This document shows, one piece after another, positions 52,975-61,282 of a stretch of 64,000 bases of DNA. Origin of the DNA: Halomonas salipaludis (GTDB lineage: Bacteria; Pseudomonadota; Gammaproteobacteria; Pseudomonadales; Halomonadaceae); NCBI RefSeq assembly GCF_002286975.1, contig NZ_NSKB01000006.1:310001-374000 (forward strand), given 5' to 3'. The notes under the pieces are model-generated. The model was not told the origin of the DNA, searched no databases, and saw only the letters and a program-made list of their open reading frames with translations. Each line of letters opens with the position of its first letter. Within the stretch, counting starts at the first letter, position 1. The translations under genes and the position numbers were made by a program.

Positions 52975-53922
52975 ATGGTCAAGAGACGGGTACATGTGGC
53001 GGCAGCCGCCATCGTCAGTGGCGATCGACAAGAGGTGCTGATCGCGCGGCGTCCCTCCAACGTCGATCAAGGCGGACTTTGGGAGTTTCCAGGCGGCAAG
53101 CTGGCGCCCTACGAAACCGGCTTCGAGGCGCTGCGCCGCGAACTGCATGAAGAGCTGGGAGTCGAGATCCTGCGCGCCCAACCGCTGATCCGCGTGCATC
53201 ATGAGTACCCGGACAAGCATATCCTGCTCGACGTGTGGCAGGTCCATGAGTTTGCCGGTGAGCCGTTTGGCCGCGAGGGCCAGGCAGTGCGCTGGGTGCC
53301 CATGGACGAGCTGGTCAACTATCCGTTCCCGGCGGCCAACCTGCCGATCCTGCGTGCGGTGATGCTGCCTACCGAGTATCTGATCAGCGCCGAGGAGGAG
53401 GCCGACGCCGACTTCCTGGCCAAGCTGGAGCGGGCGCTGCGCGAAGATGGCATTCGCCTGGTGCAGCTGCGCGCCAAGTCGCTGGCGCGCGAGGCCTATG
53501 TGGCGCGCGCCGAGCAGGCGCTGGCGCTGTGCCGCGAGCACGGCGCGCGGCTACTGCTCAACGGCGAGCCGAGCCTGATCGATGAGGTCGACGCCGATGG
53601 CATCCATCTCACCAGCGAGCGGCTGATGAGCCTCGAGCGGCGGCCCATCGCCGAGGGCAAGTGGCTGGCCGCCTCGACCCACGACCGCGCCCAGCTGGAG
53701 CAGGCGGCGCGGATCGGCTGCGACTTCGTCACCCTCTCGCCGCTGCGTACCACGCCTACCCACCCGGATGCGGCGCCGCTGGGCTGGCACGACTTCCAGC
53801 AGCTGGTGGAGACCGCCGGCACGCCGGTGTTTGCGCTGGGTGGCATGACCCGCTTCGATGCCGACCACGCCCGCGCGGTGGGCGCCCAGGGCATCGCCTC
53901 GATTCGCGATTTCTGGAAATAA
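52975..53922 (+). CDS. MutT (Nudix) / thiamine-phosphate-synthase-like fusion protein
   Basis: A 315-residue two-domain protein. The N-terminal half is a MutT-type Nudix hydrolase, with a Nudix box at 41-63 (GKLAPYETGFEALRRELHEELGV, matching Gx5Ex7REUxEExGU), expected to remove 8-oxo-dGTP. From about residue 135 a TenI/ThiE-like barrel follows (IRLVQLRAKSL, DADGIHLTSE, FVTLSPLRTTPTH, FALGGMTRFD). The ThiE signature is only partly kept, so thiamine synthesis by this half is doubtful. The fusion next to argJ is also known in pseudomonads. Confidence 0.9.
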   Translation: MVKRRVHVAAAAIVSGDRQEVLIARRPSNVDQGGLWEFPGGKLAPYETGFEALRRELHEELGVEILRAQPLIRVHHEYPDKHILLDVWQVHEFAGEPFGREGQAVRWVPMDELVNYPFPAANLPILRAVMLPTEYLISAEEEADADFLAKLERALREDGIRLVQLRAKSLAREAYVARAEQALALCREHGARLLLNGEPSLIDEVDADGIHLTSERLMSLERRPIAEGKWLAASTHDRAQLEQAARIGCDFVTLSPLRTTPTHPDAAPLGWHDFQQLVETAGTPVFALGGMTRFDADHARAVGAQGIASIRDFWK

Positions 53923-53949
53923 GCTGAAACGTTAGCCACAAGAGCGGCC

Positions 53950-54124
53950 CCGGGGACAGGCTGGAGCGGAGGTTCGATGCCAGGGGTTCGGAGCACTGCT
54001 CCGAACGAGCTGGCCACGGATGGCCAGCTCCGGTCCTGCAAGCGAAGCAGGATGCGAGAGCGCAGCAGGGCATCGGTAGCGCCCAGGGATGGTTCATAGC
54101 GCCTCCGCGAAAGCCTGTCCCCGG
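53950..54124. repeat. Structured intergenic repeat, copy B, with perfect 12-bp terminal inverted repeats
   Basis: CCGGGGACAGGC (53950-53961) and GCCTGTCCCCGG (54113-54124) are perfect inverted repeats. Inside are GCGGAGG/CCTCCGC and CGATGCC/GGCATCG. The innermost loop holds three further hairpins: GTTCGGAGCA/TGCTCCGAAC, GAGCTGGCCA/TGGCCAGCTC and CCTGC/GCAGG. TAGCGCCCAGGGATGG is shared with copy A. It fills the gap between the convergent mutT-thiE fusion and aguB and may end both transcripts. Confidence 0.8.
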
Positions 54125-54151
54125 GGTAGCCGCGTATCCGCAAATCTCTCC

Positions 54152-55048
54152 CTAGTCCCGATAACGCCGGGTCAGATCCCCGTAGGCGTCGATGCGCCGA
54201 TCGCGCAGGTAGGGCCAGATGCGCCGAGTCTCTTCGCCGCGGGCCATGTCGAGTTCGACCAGCAGGGTCTCGCTCTGCTCGCCGGCGTGGGCCAGCAGTT
54301 CGCCCTGGGGGCCGCACACGAAGCTGCCACCCCAGAAGTCGATGCCTGGGCCCACCTCGCTGTGGTCCGGCTCGTGGCCGACGCGGTTGGCGACCAGCAC
54401 CGGCAGGCCGTTGGCCACGCCGTGGCTGCGCTGGATCAGCGTCCAGGCGTCCTTCTGGCGGCGCTTCTCGGCATCGTCATCCGGCGGATGCCAGCCGATG
54501 GCGGTGGGGTAGAGCAGCAGCTCGGCGCCGGCCAGTGCCATCAGTCGCGCGGCCTCCGGATACCACTGGTCCCAGCACACCAGCAGACCCAGGCGCCCCA
54601 GCGAGGTGTCGATGGGCTGAAAGCCCTGCTCGGCATCGGCGTCGCCGGGGGTGAAGTAGAATTTCTCATAGAAGCCTGGATCGTCGGGGATATGCATCTT
54701 GCGGTAGTGGCCGACGCGCCCCTGCTGGCGGTCGTAGACCACTGCGGTGTTGTGGTAGAGGCCGGCGGCGCGGCGTTCGAACAGCGAGCCGACCAGCACG
54801 ATGTCGAGCTCGGCGGCCAGCGCCGCCAGCCGCTGGCCGGTGGGGCCGTCCAGCGGTTCGGCGAGATCGAACAGCGCCGGGTCCTCGTACTGGCAGAAGT
54901 AGTGGGTGGCGTGCAGCTCCTGGAGCATCACCAGCTGGGCGCCCTGGGCCGCCAGGTCGCGCACGCCGCGCTCACTCTCGGCGAGGCTCCTGGCCTTGTC
55001 CGGCCAGGCCGCCTGCTGGACCAGGCCAACCGTCAGAGTATGCTTCAT
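54152..55048 (-). CDS. aguB: N-carbamoylputrescine amidohydrolase AguB
   Basis: A 298-residue nitrilase-superfamily enzyme that hydrolyses N-carbamoylputrescine to putrescine, CO2 and ammonia. The catalytic triad is visible as Glu44 (MLQELH), Lys117 (HYRKMHIPDD) and Cys158 (LVCWDQWYPE). It is the second gene of the aguA-aguB pair, overlapping aguA by 4 bases, so the agmatine route to putrescine is complete after arginine decarboxylase. Confidence 0.95.
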   Translation of the reverse strand: MKHTLTVGLVQQAAWPDKARSLAESERGVRDLAAQGAQLVMLQELHATHYFCQYEDPALFDLAEPLDGPTGQRLAALAAELDIVLVGSLFERRAAGLYHNTAVVYDRQQGRVGHYRKMHIPDDPGFYEKFYFTPGDADAEQGFQPIDTSLGRLGLLVCWDQWYPEAARLMALAGAELLLYPTAIGWHPPDDDAEKRRQKDAWTLIQRSHGVANGLPVLVANRVGHEPDHSEVGPGIDFWGGSFVCGPQGELLAHAGEQSETLLVELDMARGEETRRIWPYLRDRRIDAYGDLTRRYRD

Positions 55049-56109
55049 GGGGTTCCCTCCGCTGAGTGGGATGCGCCTGCCAGGCTGCCGCGGGGCAGCT
55101 GCATGGTCAGGCAGTGCAGACTGCCATGTTGGCGAATCACCTGGCGACAGTCGATGGGGATGATATCGCGCCCGGGAAAGGCCCCGGCGAGCGCGGTCAG
55201 CGCCCGGGCGTCGGCGGCATCGGCATAGGTAGGTACCAATACGGCGTTGTTGATGATCAGGAAATTGGCGTAGGTGGCCGGCAGCCGGTGTCCGTCATCG
55301 GGGTCGAAGCAGGGCCGCGGCCAGGGCAGCGGCACCAGCCGGTAGGGCGAGCCGTCGGCCTGGCGCAGCGCCTCGAGCTCGGCGCGCATGGCGGCGAGTG
55401 CCGGATAGTGGGCGTCGTGCTCGTCGTCGCAGTGGACATAGGCGATGGTCTGCGGGTCGCAGAAGCGTGCCAGGGTATCGATATGGCTGTCGGTGTCGTC
55501 GCCCTCGAGATGGCCGTTGGCCAGCCACAGCACGCGGCTCGCACCGAGCGCCGCGGCCAGCTCGGCTTCCACGCCGTGGCGATCGAGGTGCGGGTTGCGG
55601 TTGGGATTGAGCAGGCAGGCTTCGGTGGTCAACAGGGTGCCCTGGCCGTCGCTATCGATGGCGCCCCCCTCGAGCACCAGGGCGCGGGTGTCGAGGGGGG
55701 CGGCGAACACGCCCTGTTCGGCCAGCCGCTGGCTTAGCCGGTTGTCGCGCTCGGCGGCGAACTTGCCGCCCCAGCCGGTGAAGGTGAAGTCGCGCAACAC
55801 CACTTGGCCGTCCTGCTCGACGCCGATTGGGCCGTGATCGCGAGCCCAGGTGTCGTCGCCGGCTGCGACCACCAGTCGCAGCCGCTCGTCGGCCACGCCG
55901 AGGCATGCGAAGCTTTGTGCCAGCCGCTGGCGGGTGGCCGCGTCACTTACTGCGATCAGCACCGTTTGGTAGCGGGCAATGGCCACCACCATGGCTTCCA
56001 GGGTCGCCTCGATGCATGGCAGGGTCGGTGCCCAGTCGCCTTCGGCGTGGGGCCAGGTCAACTGGACGGCATCCTGGGGGTGCCATTCGGGGAACAGACG
56101 TAACGCCAT
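55045..56109 (-). CDS. aguA: Agmatine deiminase AguA
   Basis: A 354-residue guanidino-group hydrolase that converts agmatine to N-carbamoylputrescine. It begins MALRLFPEWHPQDAVQLTWPH and has WARDHGPIGVEQDG, LEGGAIDSDGQGTLLTTEACLLNPNRN and GHLEGDDTDSHID. The catalytic cysteine is Cys333 in GSLHCLTMQLP. It is divergent from the lol genes across a 190-base gap with no gene. Confidence 0.95.
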   Translation of the reverse strand: MALRLFPEWHPQDAVQLTWPHAEGDWAPTLPCIEATLEAMVVAIARYQTVLIAVSDAATRQRLAQSFACLGVADERLRLVVAAGDDTWARDHGPIGVEQDGQVVLRDFTFTGWGGKFAAERDNRLSQRLAEQGVFAAPLDTRALVLEGGAIDSDGQGTLLTTEACLLNPNRNPHLDRHGVEAELAAALGASRVLWLANGHLEGDDTDSHIDTLARFCDPQTIAYVHCDDEHDAHYPALAAMRAELEALRQADGSPYRLVPLPWPRPCFDPDDGHRLPATYANFLIINNAVLVPTYADAADARALTALAGAFPGRDIIPIDCRQVIRQHGSLHCLTMQLPRGSLAGASHSAEGTP

Positions 56110-56299
56110 GCGGTCTTCTCACGCTGGATGGATCGTGGCCGGCGAGGCCGGGGCCAAAGCGCGCAATGTAGGGCGCTGTCGGTGCGGATGCAAGCCTGTC
56201 ATGCTGTGGCGCGGGCGGCCCGGATGCCGCCACGGACAACGATGCACCTGAGGCGAAAAAGCCTTACCATGTGCGCCTTCTGATAAGGAACCGATCGCG

Positions 56300-57541
56300 A
56301 TGCTCGACCGCTTGCCCATCATGCTTGGTCTGCGCTACGTGCGGGCCAAGCGCCGCAATCATTTTATCTCGTTCATCTCGCTGACCTCGATGCTGGGGCT
56401 GATGCTCGGCGTCGCCGTGCTGATCCTGGTGCTGTCGGTGATGAACGGCTTCGACCACGAGCTGCGCAATCGCATCCTGGGCATGGTGCCACACACCAAG
56501 ATCGAGGTGCGCGAAGGCCTCAGCGACTGGCAGTCGCTGGCCGAGGAGTTGACCCAGCGCGAGCGGGTGATCGGCGCGGCGCCGTATATCCAGCAGCAGG
56601 GCATGTTCTCGGTGGGCGGGCGCAACGAGGGCGCCATGGTCAACGGTATCGAGCCCGAATGGGAGGATCGCGTATCGATCATCGGCCGCCACATGCAGCA
56701 GGGCAGCCTCGACGATCTGCAGCCCGGGGAGTGGAATCTGGTGCTCGGCTCGATGCTGGCGCGCAGCCTGGGCGTCAGTGTCGGCGACCGGGTGACGCTG
56801 CTGGTGCCCGAGGCCTCGATCACCCCGGCGGGGGTCTTTCCACGCCTCAAGCGCTTCACGGTCAGCGGTATCTTCAGCGTCGGCGCCGACCTCGATGCCG
56901 GCCTGGCCTATGCCAATATCGAGGACATGCAGACCCTGGCGCGCCTCGGCGACAACGTCGAGGGGCTGCGCCTGCAGCTCGACGACCTGTTTGCCGCCAA
57001 CAGTGAGACCCGTGCCATCATCGATGAGCTGGGCAGCGGCTACCGCGGCATCGACTGGACCTTCTCCCACGGTAACCTGTTCCAGGCCATCCAGATGGAG
57101 AAGCGCATGATCGGCCTACTGCTGACGGTGATCATCGCCGTGGCGGCCTTCAATATCGTCTCGACGCTGGTGATGGTGGTTACCGACAAGCATGCCGATA
57201 TCGCTATCCTGCGCACCATCGGCGCCACGCCGCGCTCGATCATGGGCATCTTTATCGTCCAGGGCCTGACGATCGGCATCATCGGGATATTGATCGGGGT
57301 GATACTCGGGGTGATCCTGGCGCTGAGCATCTCGGACATCATCAACTTCTTCGAATCGGTGCTGGGTATCCAGTTCCTCGATTCCAACGTCTACTTCATC
57401 AGTCATCTGCCGTCGCGGCTGGACTGGGCCGATGTCGGCAACATCGTTGGTGCGGCCTTCGTGCTGACCTTCCTGTCGACGCTCTATCCGGCCTGGCGTG
57501 CGGCACGGATTCAACCTGCCGAGGTGCTGCGCTATGAGTGA
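56300..57541 (+). CDS. lolC: Lipoprotein-releasing ABC transporter permease, LolC/E type (possibly LolF)
   Basis: A 413-residue permease of the system that frees outer-membrane lipoproteins from the inner membrane for LolA. One N-terminal membrane helix (FISFISLTSMLGLMLGVAVLILVLSVMNGF) is followed by a large periplasmic domain (about residues 50-265) and three C-terminal helices (MIGLLLTVIIAVAAFNIVSTLVM onward). Only one LolC/E-type gene is present next to lolD, so it may work as a homodimer, as LolF does in several gammaproteobacteria. It overlaps lolD by 8 bases. Confidence 0.92.
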   Translation: MLDRLPIMLGLRYVRAKRRNHFISFISLTSMLGLMLGVAVLILVLSVMNGFDHELRNRILGMVPHTKIEVREGLSDWQSLAEELTQRERVIGAAPYIQQQGMFSVGGRNEGAMVNGIEPEWEDRVSIIGRHMQQGSLDDLQPGEWNLVLGSMLARSLGVSVGDRVTLLVPEASITPAGVFPRLKRFTVSGIFSVGADLDAGLAYANIEDMQTLARLGDNVEGLRLQLDDLFAANSETRAIIDELGSGYRGIDWTFSHGNLFQAIQMEKRMIGLLLTVIIAVAAFNIVSTLVMVVTDKHADIAILRTIGATPRSIMGIFIVQGLTIGIIGILIGVILGVILALSISDIINFFESVLGIQFLDSNVYFISHLPSRLDWADVGNIVGAAFVLTFLSTLYPAWRAARIQPAEVLRYE

Positions 57542-58250
57542 CGACGTCAATAATCCCGCCGCGCAGGCGGCGGGCAAGGTACTGCTCGAGTGCCGCGGCC
57601 TGACCCGCACCTACCGCGAGGGGCCACAGGATCTGACCGTGCTCCACGAGCTGGACCTCGAGGTGCGCGCTGGCGAGCGGGTCGCAGTGGTCGGCAGCTC
57701 GGGCTCGGGCAAGACCACGCTGCTCAACCTGCTCGGCGGGCTCGACAGCCCCAGTGCCGGTGAGGTCAAGGTGGCGGGAGAGTCGCTGGCACAGTTCAAG
57801 GAGGCGGCGCTGGGCAAGTTTCGCAACCGCCATATCGGTTTCGTCTATCAGTTCCACCACCTGCTGGCCGAACTGACGGCGCTGGAAAATGCCGCGCTGC
57901 CGCTGATGATCCGCGGCCAGTCGCGCAAGCAGGCCCAGGCCCGGGCGCGGGAGATCCTTGCCCGGGTGGGCATGGCCGAGCGCGCCGAGCACAAGCCCGG
58001 CGAGCTGTCCGGCGGTGAGCGTCAGCGAGTGGCGATTGCCCGCTCGCTGATCACCGACCCCAGCCTGGTGCTGATGGACGAGCCTACCGGTAACCTCGAC
58101 CAGACCACCGCGGCGAGCATCCTGGCGCTGATGGACGAGCTGGCGCGGACCACCGCCTGCGCCTTCGTGGTAGTGACCCACGACCCGGCGCTGGCGGCCC
58201 ACCAGGACCGCGTGATGCGCCTCGACGGCGGCCGTCTCACGGCGGCCTGA
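57534..58250 (+). CDS. lolD: Lipoprotein-releasing ABC transporter ATPase LolD
   Basis: A 238-residue ATPase of the Lol exporter. Walker A at residues 54-61 (GSSGSGKT), the Q-loop region GFVYQFHHLLAELTALENAALPL typical of LolD, signature LSGGERQRVAIAR and Walker B LVLMDEPTGNLD. The ATG at 57534 overlaps the permease gene. Its TGA directly abuts the stop of the convergent DUF2062 gene. Confidence 0.95.
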   Translation: MSDDVNNPAAQAAGKVLLECRGLTRTYREGPQDLTVLHELDLEVRAGERVAVVGSSGSGKTTLLNLLGGLDSPSAGEVKVAGESLAQFKEAALGKFRNRHIGFVYQFHHLLAELTALENAALPLMIRGQSRKQAQARAREILARVGMAERAEHKPGELSGGERQRVAIARSLITDPSLVLMDEPTGNLDQTTAASILALMDELARTTACAFVVVTHDPALAAHQDRVMRLDGGRLTAA

Positions 58251-58793
58251 TCAGCACTCCTCGCCGTCGCGCCGACAGCGCCGCCGACGCAAGCGTCGGC
58301 GGCGCCAGCTGCGCGATACCTGCCAGCGCCAGATCAGGCGAATCACCAGGTTGGCGGCTAGCCCCACCACCACCGCCGAGACCAGCGACCCCACCACCAG
58401 GATCGGCATGATGTCGACCATCTGCTCGGCAATCCAGCGTGTCGACAGCCGGGTGGGCGCCTCGCGGGCCGGGGTGTCCAGCAGCCAGGCGCCGATGCGG
58501 TAGTTGCCATAGAAGATCAGCGGCATGGTCAGCGGATTGGTGATCCACACCAGCCCCACCGAGAGTGGCAGATTGCAGCGCAGCAGCCAGGCGCCGAAGG
58601 CTGCCACCACCATTTGGCACGGGATCGGCAGCAGCGCACTGAACAGTCCCACCATGAAGGCGTTGGCCACGCTGCGCCGCGATAGCACCCACAGCGAGGG
58701 GTCGCCGATCAGATGCCCCATGAAGCGCAGCGATCGGTTGCGCTTGAGGGTATCGGGGTGGGGCATATAGCGCTGTAGCAGTCGGCGCGGCAT
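58251..58793 (-). CDS. DUF2062 membrane protein
   Basis: A 180-residue DUF2062 protein with a hydrophobic core of about three segments (VANAFMVGLFSALLPIPCQMVVAAFGAWLL, PLSVGLVWITNPLTMPLIFYGNYRIGAWLL, DIMPILVVGSLVSAVVVGLAANLVIRLIW). Function is unknown. The C-terminus is an unusual Arg-rich tail (SWRRRRLRRRRCRRDGEEC) encoded by a perfect DNA hairpin. The gene converges on lolD with no gap. A DUF2062 gene between lolD and comEC is common in relatives. Confidence 0.88.
   Translation of the reverse strand: MPRRLLQRYMPHPDTLKRNRSLRFMGHLIGDPSLWVLSRRSVANAFMVGLFSALLPIPCQMVVAAFGAWLLRCNLPLSVGLVWITNPLTMPLIFYGNYRIGAWLLDTPAREAPTRLSTRWIAEQMVDIMPILVVGSLVSAVVVGLAANLVIRLIWRWQVSRSWRRRRLRRRRCRRDGEEC
58278..58305. 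terminator. Perfect hairpin inside the 3' end of the DUF2062 gene
   Basis: GCGCCGCCGACGC (58278-58290) and its exact complement (58293-58305) are separated by AA. It lies 28 bases beyond the lolD stop and may act as terminator or processing hairpin for lolD transcripts, while encoding arginines on the other strand. Confidence 0.5.
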
Positions 58794-58921
58794 GGCGGGC
58801 TCGTGTGGCGCTGGGGTGGCTCGAAGTCAGCTATTATCCATACTAGGCTTATCGCCCGCCATGATTTGGCATCCTATTTGCCGTGCTACCCTGAGCGGCG
58901 ACACATGGACGTGGAGCGACG

Positions 58922-61282
58922 ATGCGCATGGGATGGGCGCTGCCGCTGGCGCTGGCGGCACTATTCGGAATCATCGTCGGCGATTTGGCGCCGGCGGGGC
59001 TGGTCGAAGCAGGGCTGGTGGCGGGGCTGCTGGGTTGGCGGCGCTGGCGCTGGATGGCGTTGCTGCTGGTGGCTGCCCTCACTGCCTGGCCGGTGCTGCA
59101 GGCGGGCTCGGCGAGCCTGCCCCAGGGCCTCTCCCGCGAGGACCTGCAGCTGCAAGGACGGCTGCTGCAGGTCGAGCCCCAGGGCGAGCTGACGCGGCTG
59201 CTGGTCGCGGTCGAGGCGTGCCGCCCCGAGGCCACGCCGCGCCCGGCCTGCGAGCGCCTGCGGCGGGTCCGCTTGACGCTGTTCGACGCCGAGGGGCAGG
59301 CCCCCGAGATGCATCCTGGCGAGCGCTGGCAGTTTGCCGTGCGACTGCGTCCGCCGACCGGTTTCGCCAATCCCCACACCTTCGACTATGCCGCCTGGCT
59401 GTGGCGCGAGCGCATCGATGCCAGCGGCTATGTGCGCCGCGACCCTGCGCCGCTGCGGCTGGCGGCGGCGCCGCGGCCCGCCCGGCAGGGCCTCGCGTAT
59501 CTCGACCGGCGCCTGGAGGAGGGGGTGGCGCGGCGTTGGCTGGCGGCATTGACGCTGGGGGCCGCGGAGTACCTCAGCGACGACGACTGGGCACGACTCA
59601 ATGCCACCGGCACCACCCACCTGGTGGTGATTTCCGGGCTGCACGTGGGGCTGGTCGCGGCCTTCACCCTACTGCTGGGGCGCGGCGTCGCGCGGCTCGC
59701 CACGCCCACGCGCTGGCGCCTGGCGACCTGGCCATGGTGGCTGGCCGGCGCGGCCGCGGTGGGCTATGCACTGCTGGCCGGTTTCGCGCCGCCGGCCCAG
59801 CGCGCCATGCTGATGACCCTGGTCGGCCTGTGGGTGGCCAGCGGGCGCCACGCCCCGGGGCCGTGGCAGGCCTGGTGGCTGGCCCTGGCTGCGGTACTGC
59901 TGTTCGACCCGATTGCGCTATGGCGGCCGGGACTGTGGTTGTCGTTTCTTGCCGTGGCGCTGCTGATCGTGATCTGGCAGGGACGGCAGCGCCCGCGTGG
60001 GGTGCGCGGCTGGCTGTGGGCGCTGCTGCGCACCCAACTGCTGCTGGCACCGTTGATGGCGGCAGCGGTGTTGCTGGCTTTCGACCGGATGGCGCCCGCG
60101 GCACCGCTGGTCAACCTGCTGGCGGTGCCGCTGGTCAGCTCGCTGATGGTACCGCTGGGGTTGCTCGGTTGGCTGCTGGCCTGGCTGCCGCCGCTGTCGG
60201 CGCTGTGCTGGTGGCTGTTCGGGGTGCTGGCCGAGGCGCTGTATGGCCTGCTCGGTGTGGCCATGAGCTGGTTGCCGGCGTGGTTGCCGGCACCCTGGCA
60301 GCGCGTGCCGCTGGCCCTCGCCCTGGTGCTGTTGACGGCCTGCTGGGCGCTGCCGGGCGTGCCGCGACGCCTGTGCCTGGCGCTGAGCCTTGGGTTGGGG
60401 GTAGTGCCGCTGTCGCTGGCACCGCCCGAGGTGGCACCGGGGCAGTTGGAGGTACGGGTACACGATGTCGGCCAGGGCCAACTGGTCGATCTGCGCACCG
60501 CCAACCACCGTCTGCTCTACGACACCGGGCCGCGTTTTCGCTCCGGGTACATGCCGCTGGCCGACCTGTGGTCGCGGCCACAGCGCTTCGACCGGGTCAT
60601 CGTCAGCCATGATGACCTCGACCATGCGGGTGGCGTCGCGGCGCTGGCGGCACACGAGGTGGGGCAGTTCATGGCACCGCGTGGCGAGCAGATCGGGGTC
60701 CCCTTCGCGCCCTGTAAGGCCGGACAGTCGTGGCAGTGGGACGAGGTGACGTTTCGCCTGCTGTGGCCGCCGCCCGGAGATAACGCCGAGTGGTCGAGCA
60801 ACGACCGCTCCTGCGTGCTGCTGGTCGAGGCCGGTGCCCAGCGACTGCTGATCACCGGCGACGTGGGGCGCCGGGTGGAACGCTTCTTTCTGCTCGACGT
60901 GGAGGCCCCATTGAGCCTGCTGGTGGCCGGCCACCACGGTAGTCATACCAGCACCGGGCCGCAGCTGGTCGAGCTGCTCGCCCCCCGGCAGGTGGTGTTC
61001 AGCGCCGGACGCGACAATCCCTTCGGCCACCCTGACGATGGAGTGGTGCGGCGGCTGCGCGGCCGCTGCCTGTGGAATACCGCCCTCGACGGTGCGCTCA
61101 GTTGGCGGCTGGGCGACGCGACTGCGCCGCGCGGCGAGGCGATGCGCGACCTGACGGCGTGGCGCGGCGGTGTCGGCGACAGATGTCATGGGGTAGAATC
61201 GGCGCCACTCGATACAGGTTATCACCCTGCATTCGCTACCCAAGACGGTCACGATTCATCCACATACGGGGAGTCAGAGTGA
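58922..61282 (+). CDS. comEC: ComEC/Rec2 family DNA-uptake channel protein
   Basis: A 786-residue inner-membrane protein of natural transformation that passes single-stranded DNA into the cytoplasm. An N-terminal hydrophobic and soluble (OB-like) part is followed by the multi-helix competence domain (LVVISGLHVGLVAAFTLLLGR onward). A C-terminal metallo-beta-lactamase domain has HDVGQGQLVDL and SHDDLDHAGGV, with the family's metal-ligand residues, and GHHGSHTSTGP. The last 45 residues are not family-like and overlap the msbA leader. It overlaps msbA by 4 bases. Confidence 0.92.
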   Translation: MRMGWALPLALAALFGIIVGDLAPAGLVEAGLVAGLLGWRRWRWMALLLVAALTAWPVLQAGSASLPQGLSREDLQLQGRLLQVEPQGELTRLLVAVEACRPEATPRPACERLRRVRLTLFDAEGQAPEMHPGERWQFAVRLRPPTGFANPHTFDYAAWLWRERIDASGYVRRDPAPLRLAAAPRPARQGLAYLDRRLEEGVARRWLAALTLGAAEYLSDDDWARLNATGTTHLVVISGLHVGLVAAFTLLLGRGVARLATPTRWRLATWPWWLAGAAAVGYALLAGFAPPAQRAMLMTLVGLWVASGRHAPGPWQAWWLALAAVLLFDPIALWRPGLWLSFLAVALLIVIWQGRQRPRGVRGWLWALLRTQLLLAPLMAAAVLLAFDRMAPAAPLVNLLAVPLVSSLMVPLGLLGWLLAWLPPLSALCWWLFGVLAEALYGLLGVAMSWLPAWLPAPWQRVPLALALVLLTACWALPGVPRRLCLALSLGLGVVPLSLAPPEVAPGQLEVRVHDVGQGQLVDLRTANHRLLYDTGPRFRSGYMPLADLWSRPQRFDRVIVSHDDLDHAGGVAALAAHEVGQFMAPRGEQIGVPFAPCKAGQSWQWDEVTFRLLWPPPGDNAEWSSNDRSCVLLVEAGAQRLLITGDVGRRVERFFLLDVEAPLSLLVAGHHGSHTSTGPQLVELLAPRQVVFSAGRDNPFGHPDDGVVRRLRGRCLWNTALDGALSWRLGDATAPRGEAMRDLTAWRGGVGDRCHGVESAPLDTGYHPAFATQDGHDSSTYGESE

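Noticed and set aside
53950-54124. Insertion sequence or transposase remnant
   Set aside because: There are perfect terminal inverted repeats, but no coding capacity and no evident target duplication; it is kept as a structured repeat instead.
58792-60612. A 606-residue Ala/Gly/Arg-rich plus-strand frame over comEC
   Set aside because: It is out of frame with comEC, has extreme composition and resembles no protein family.
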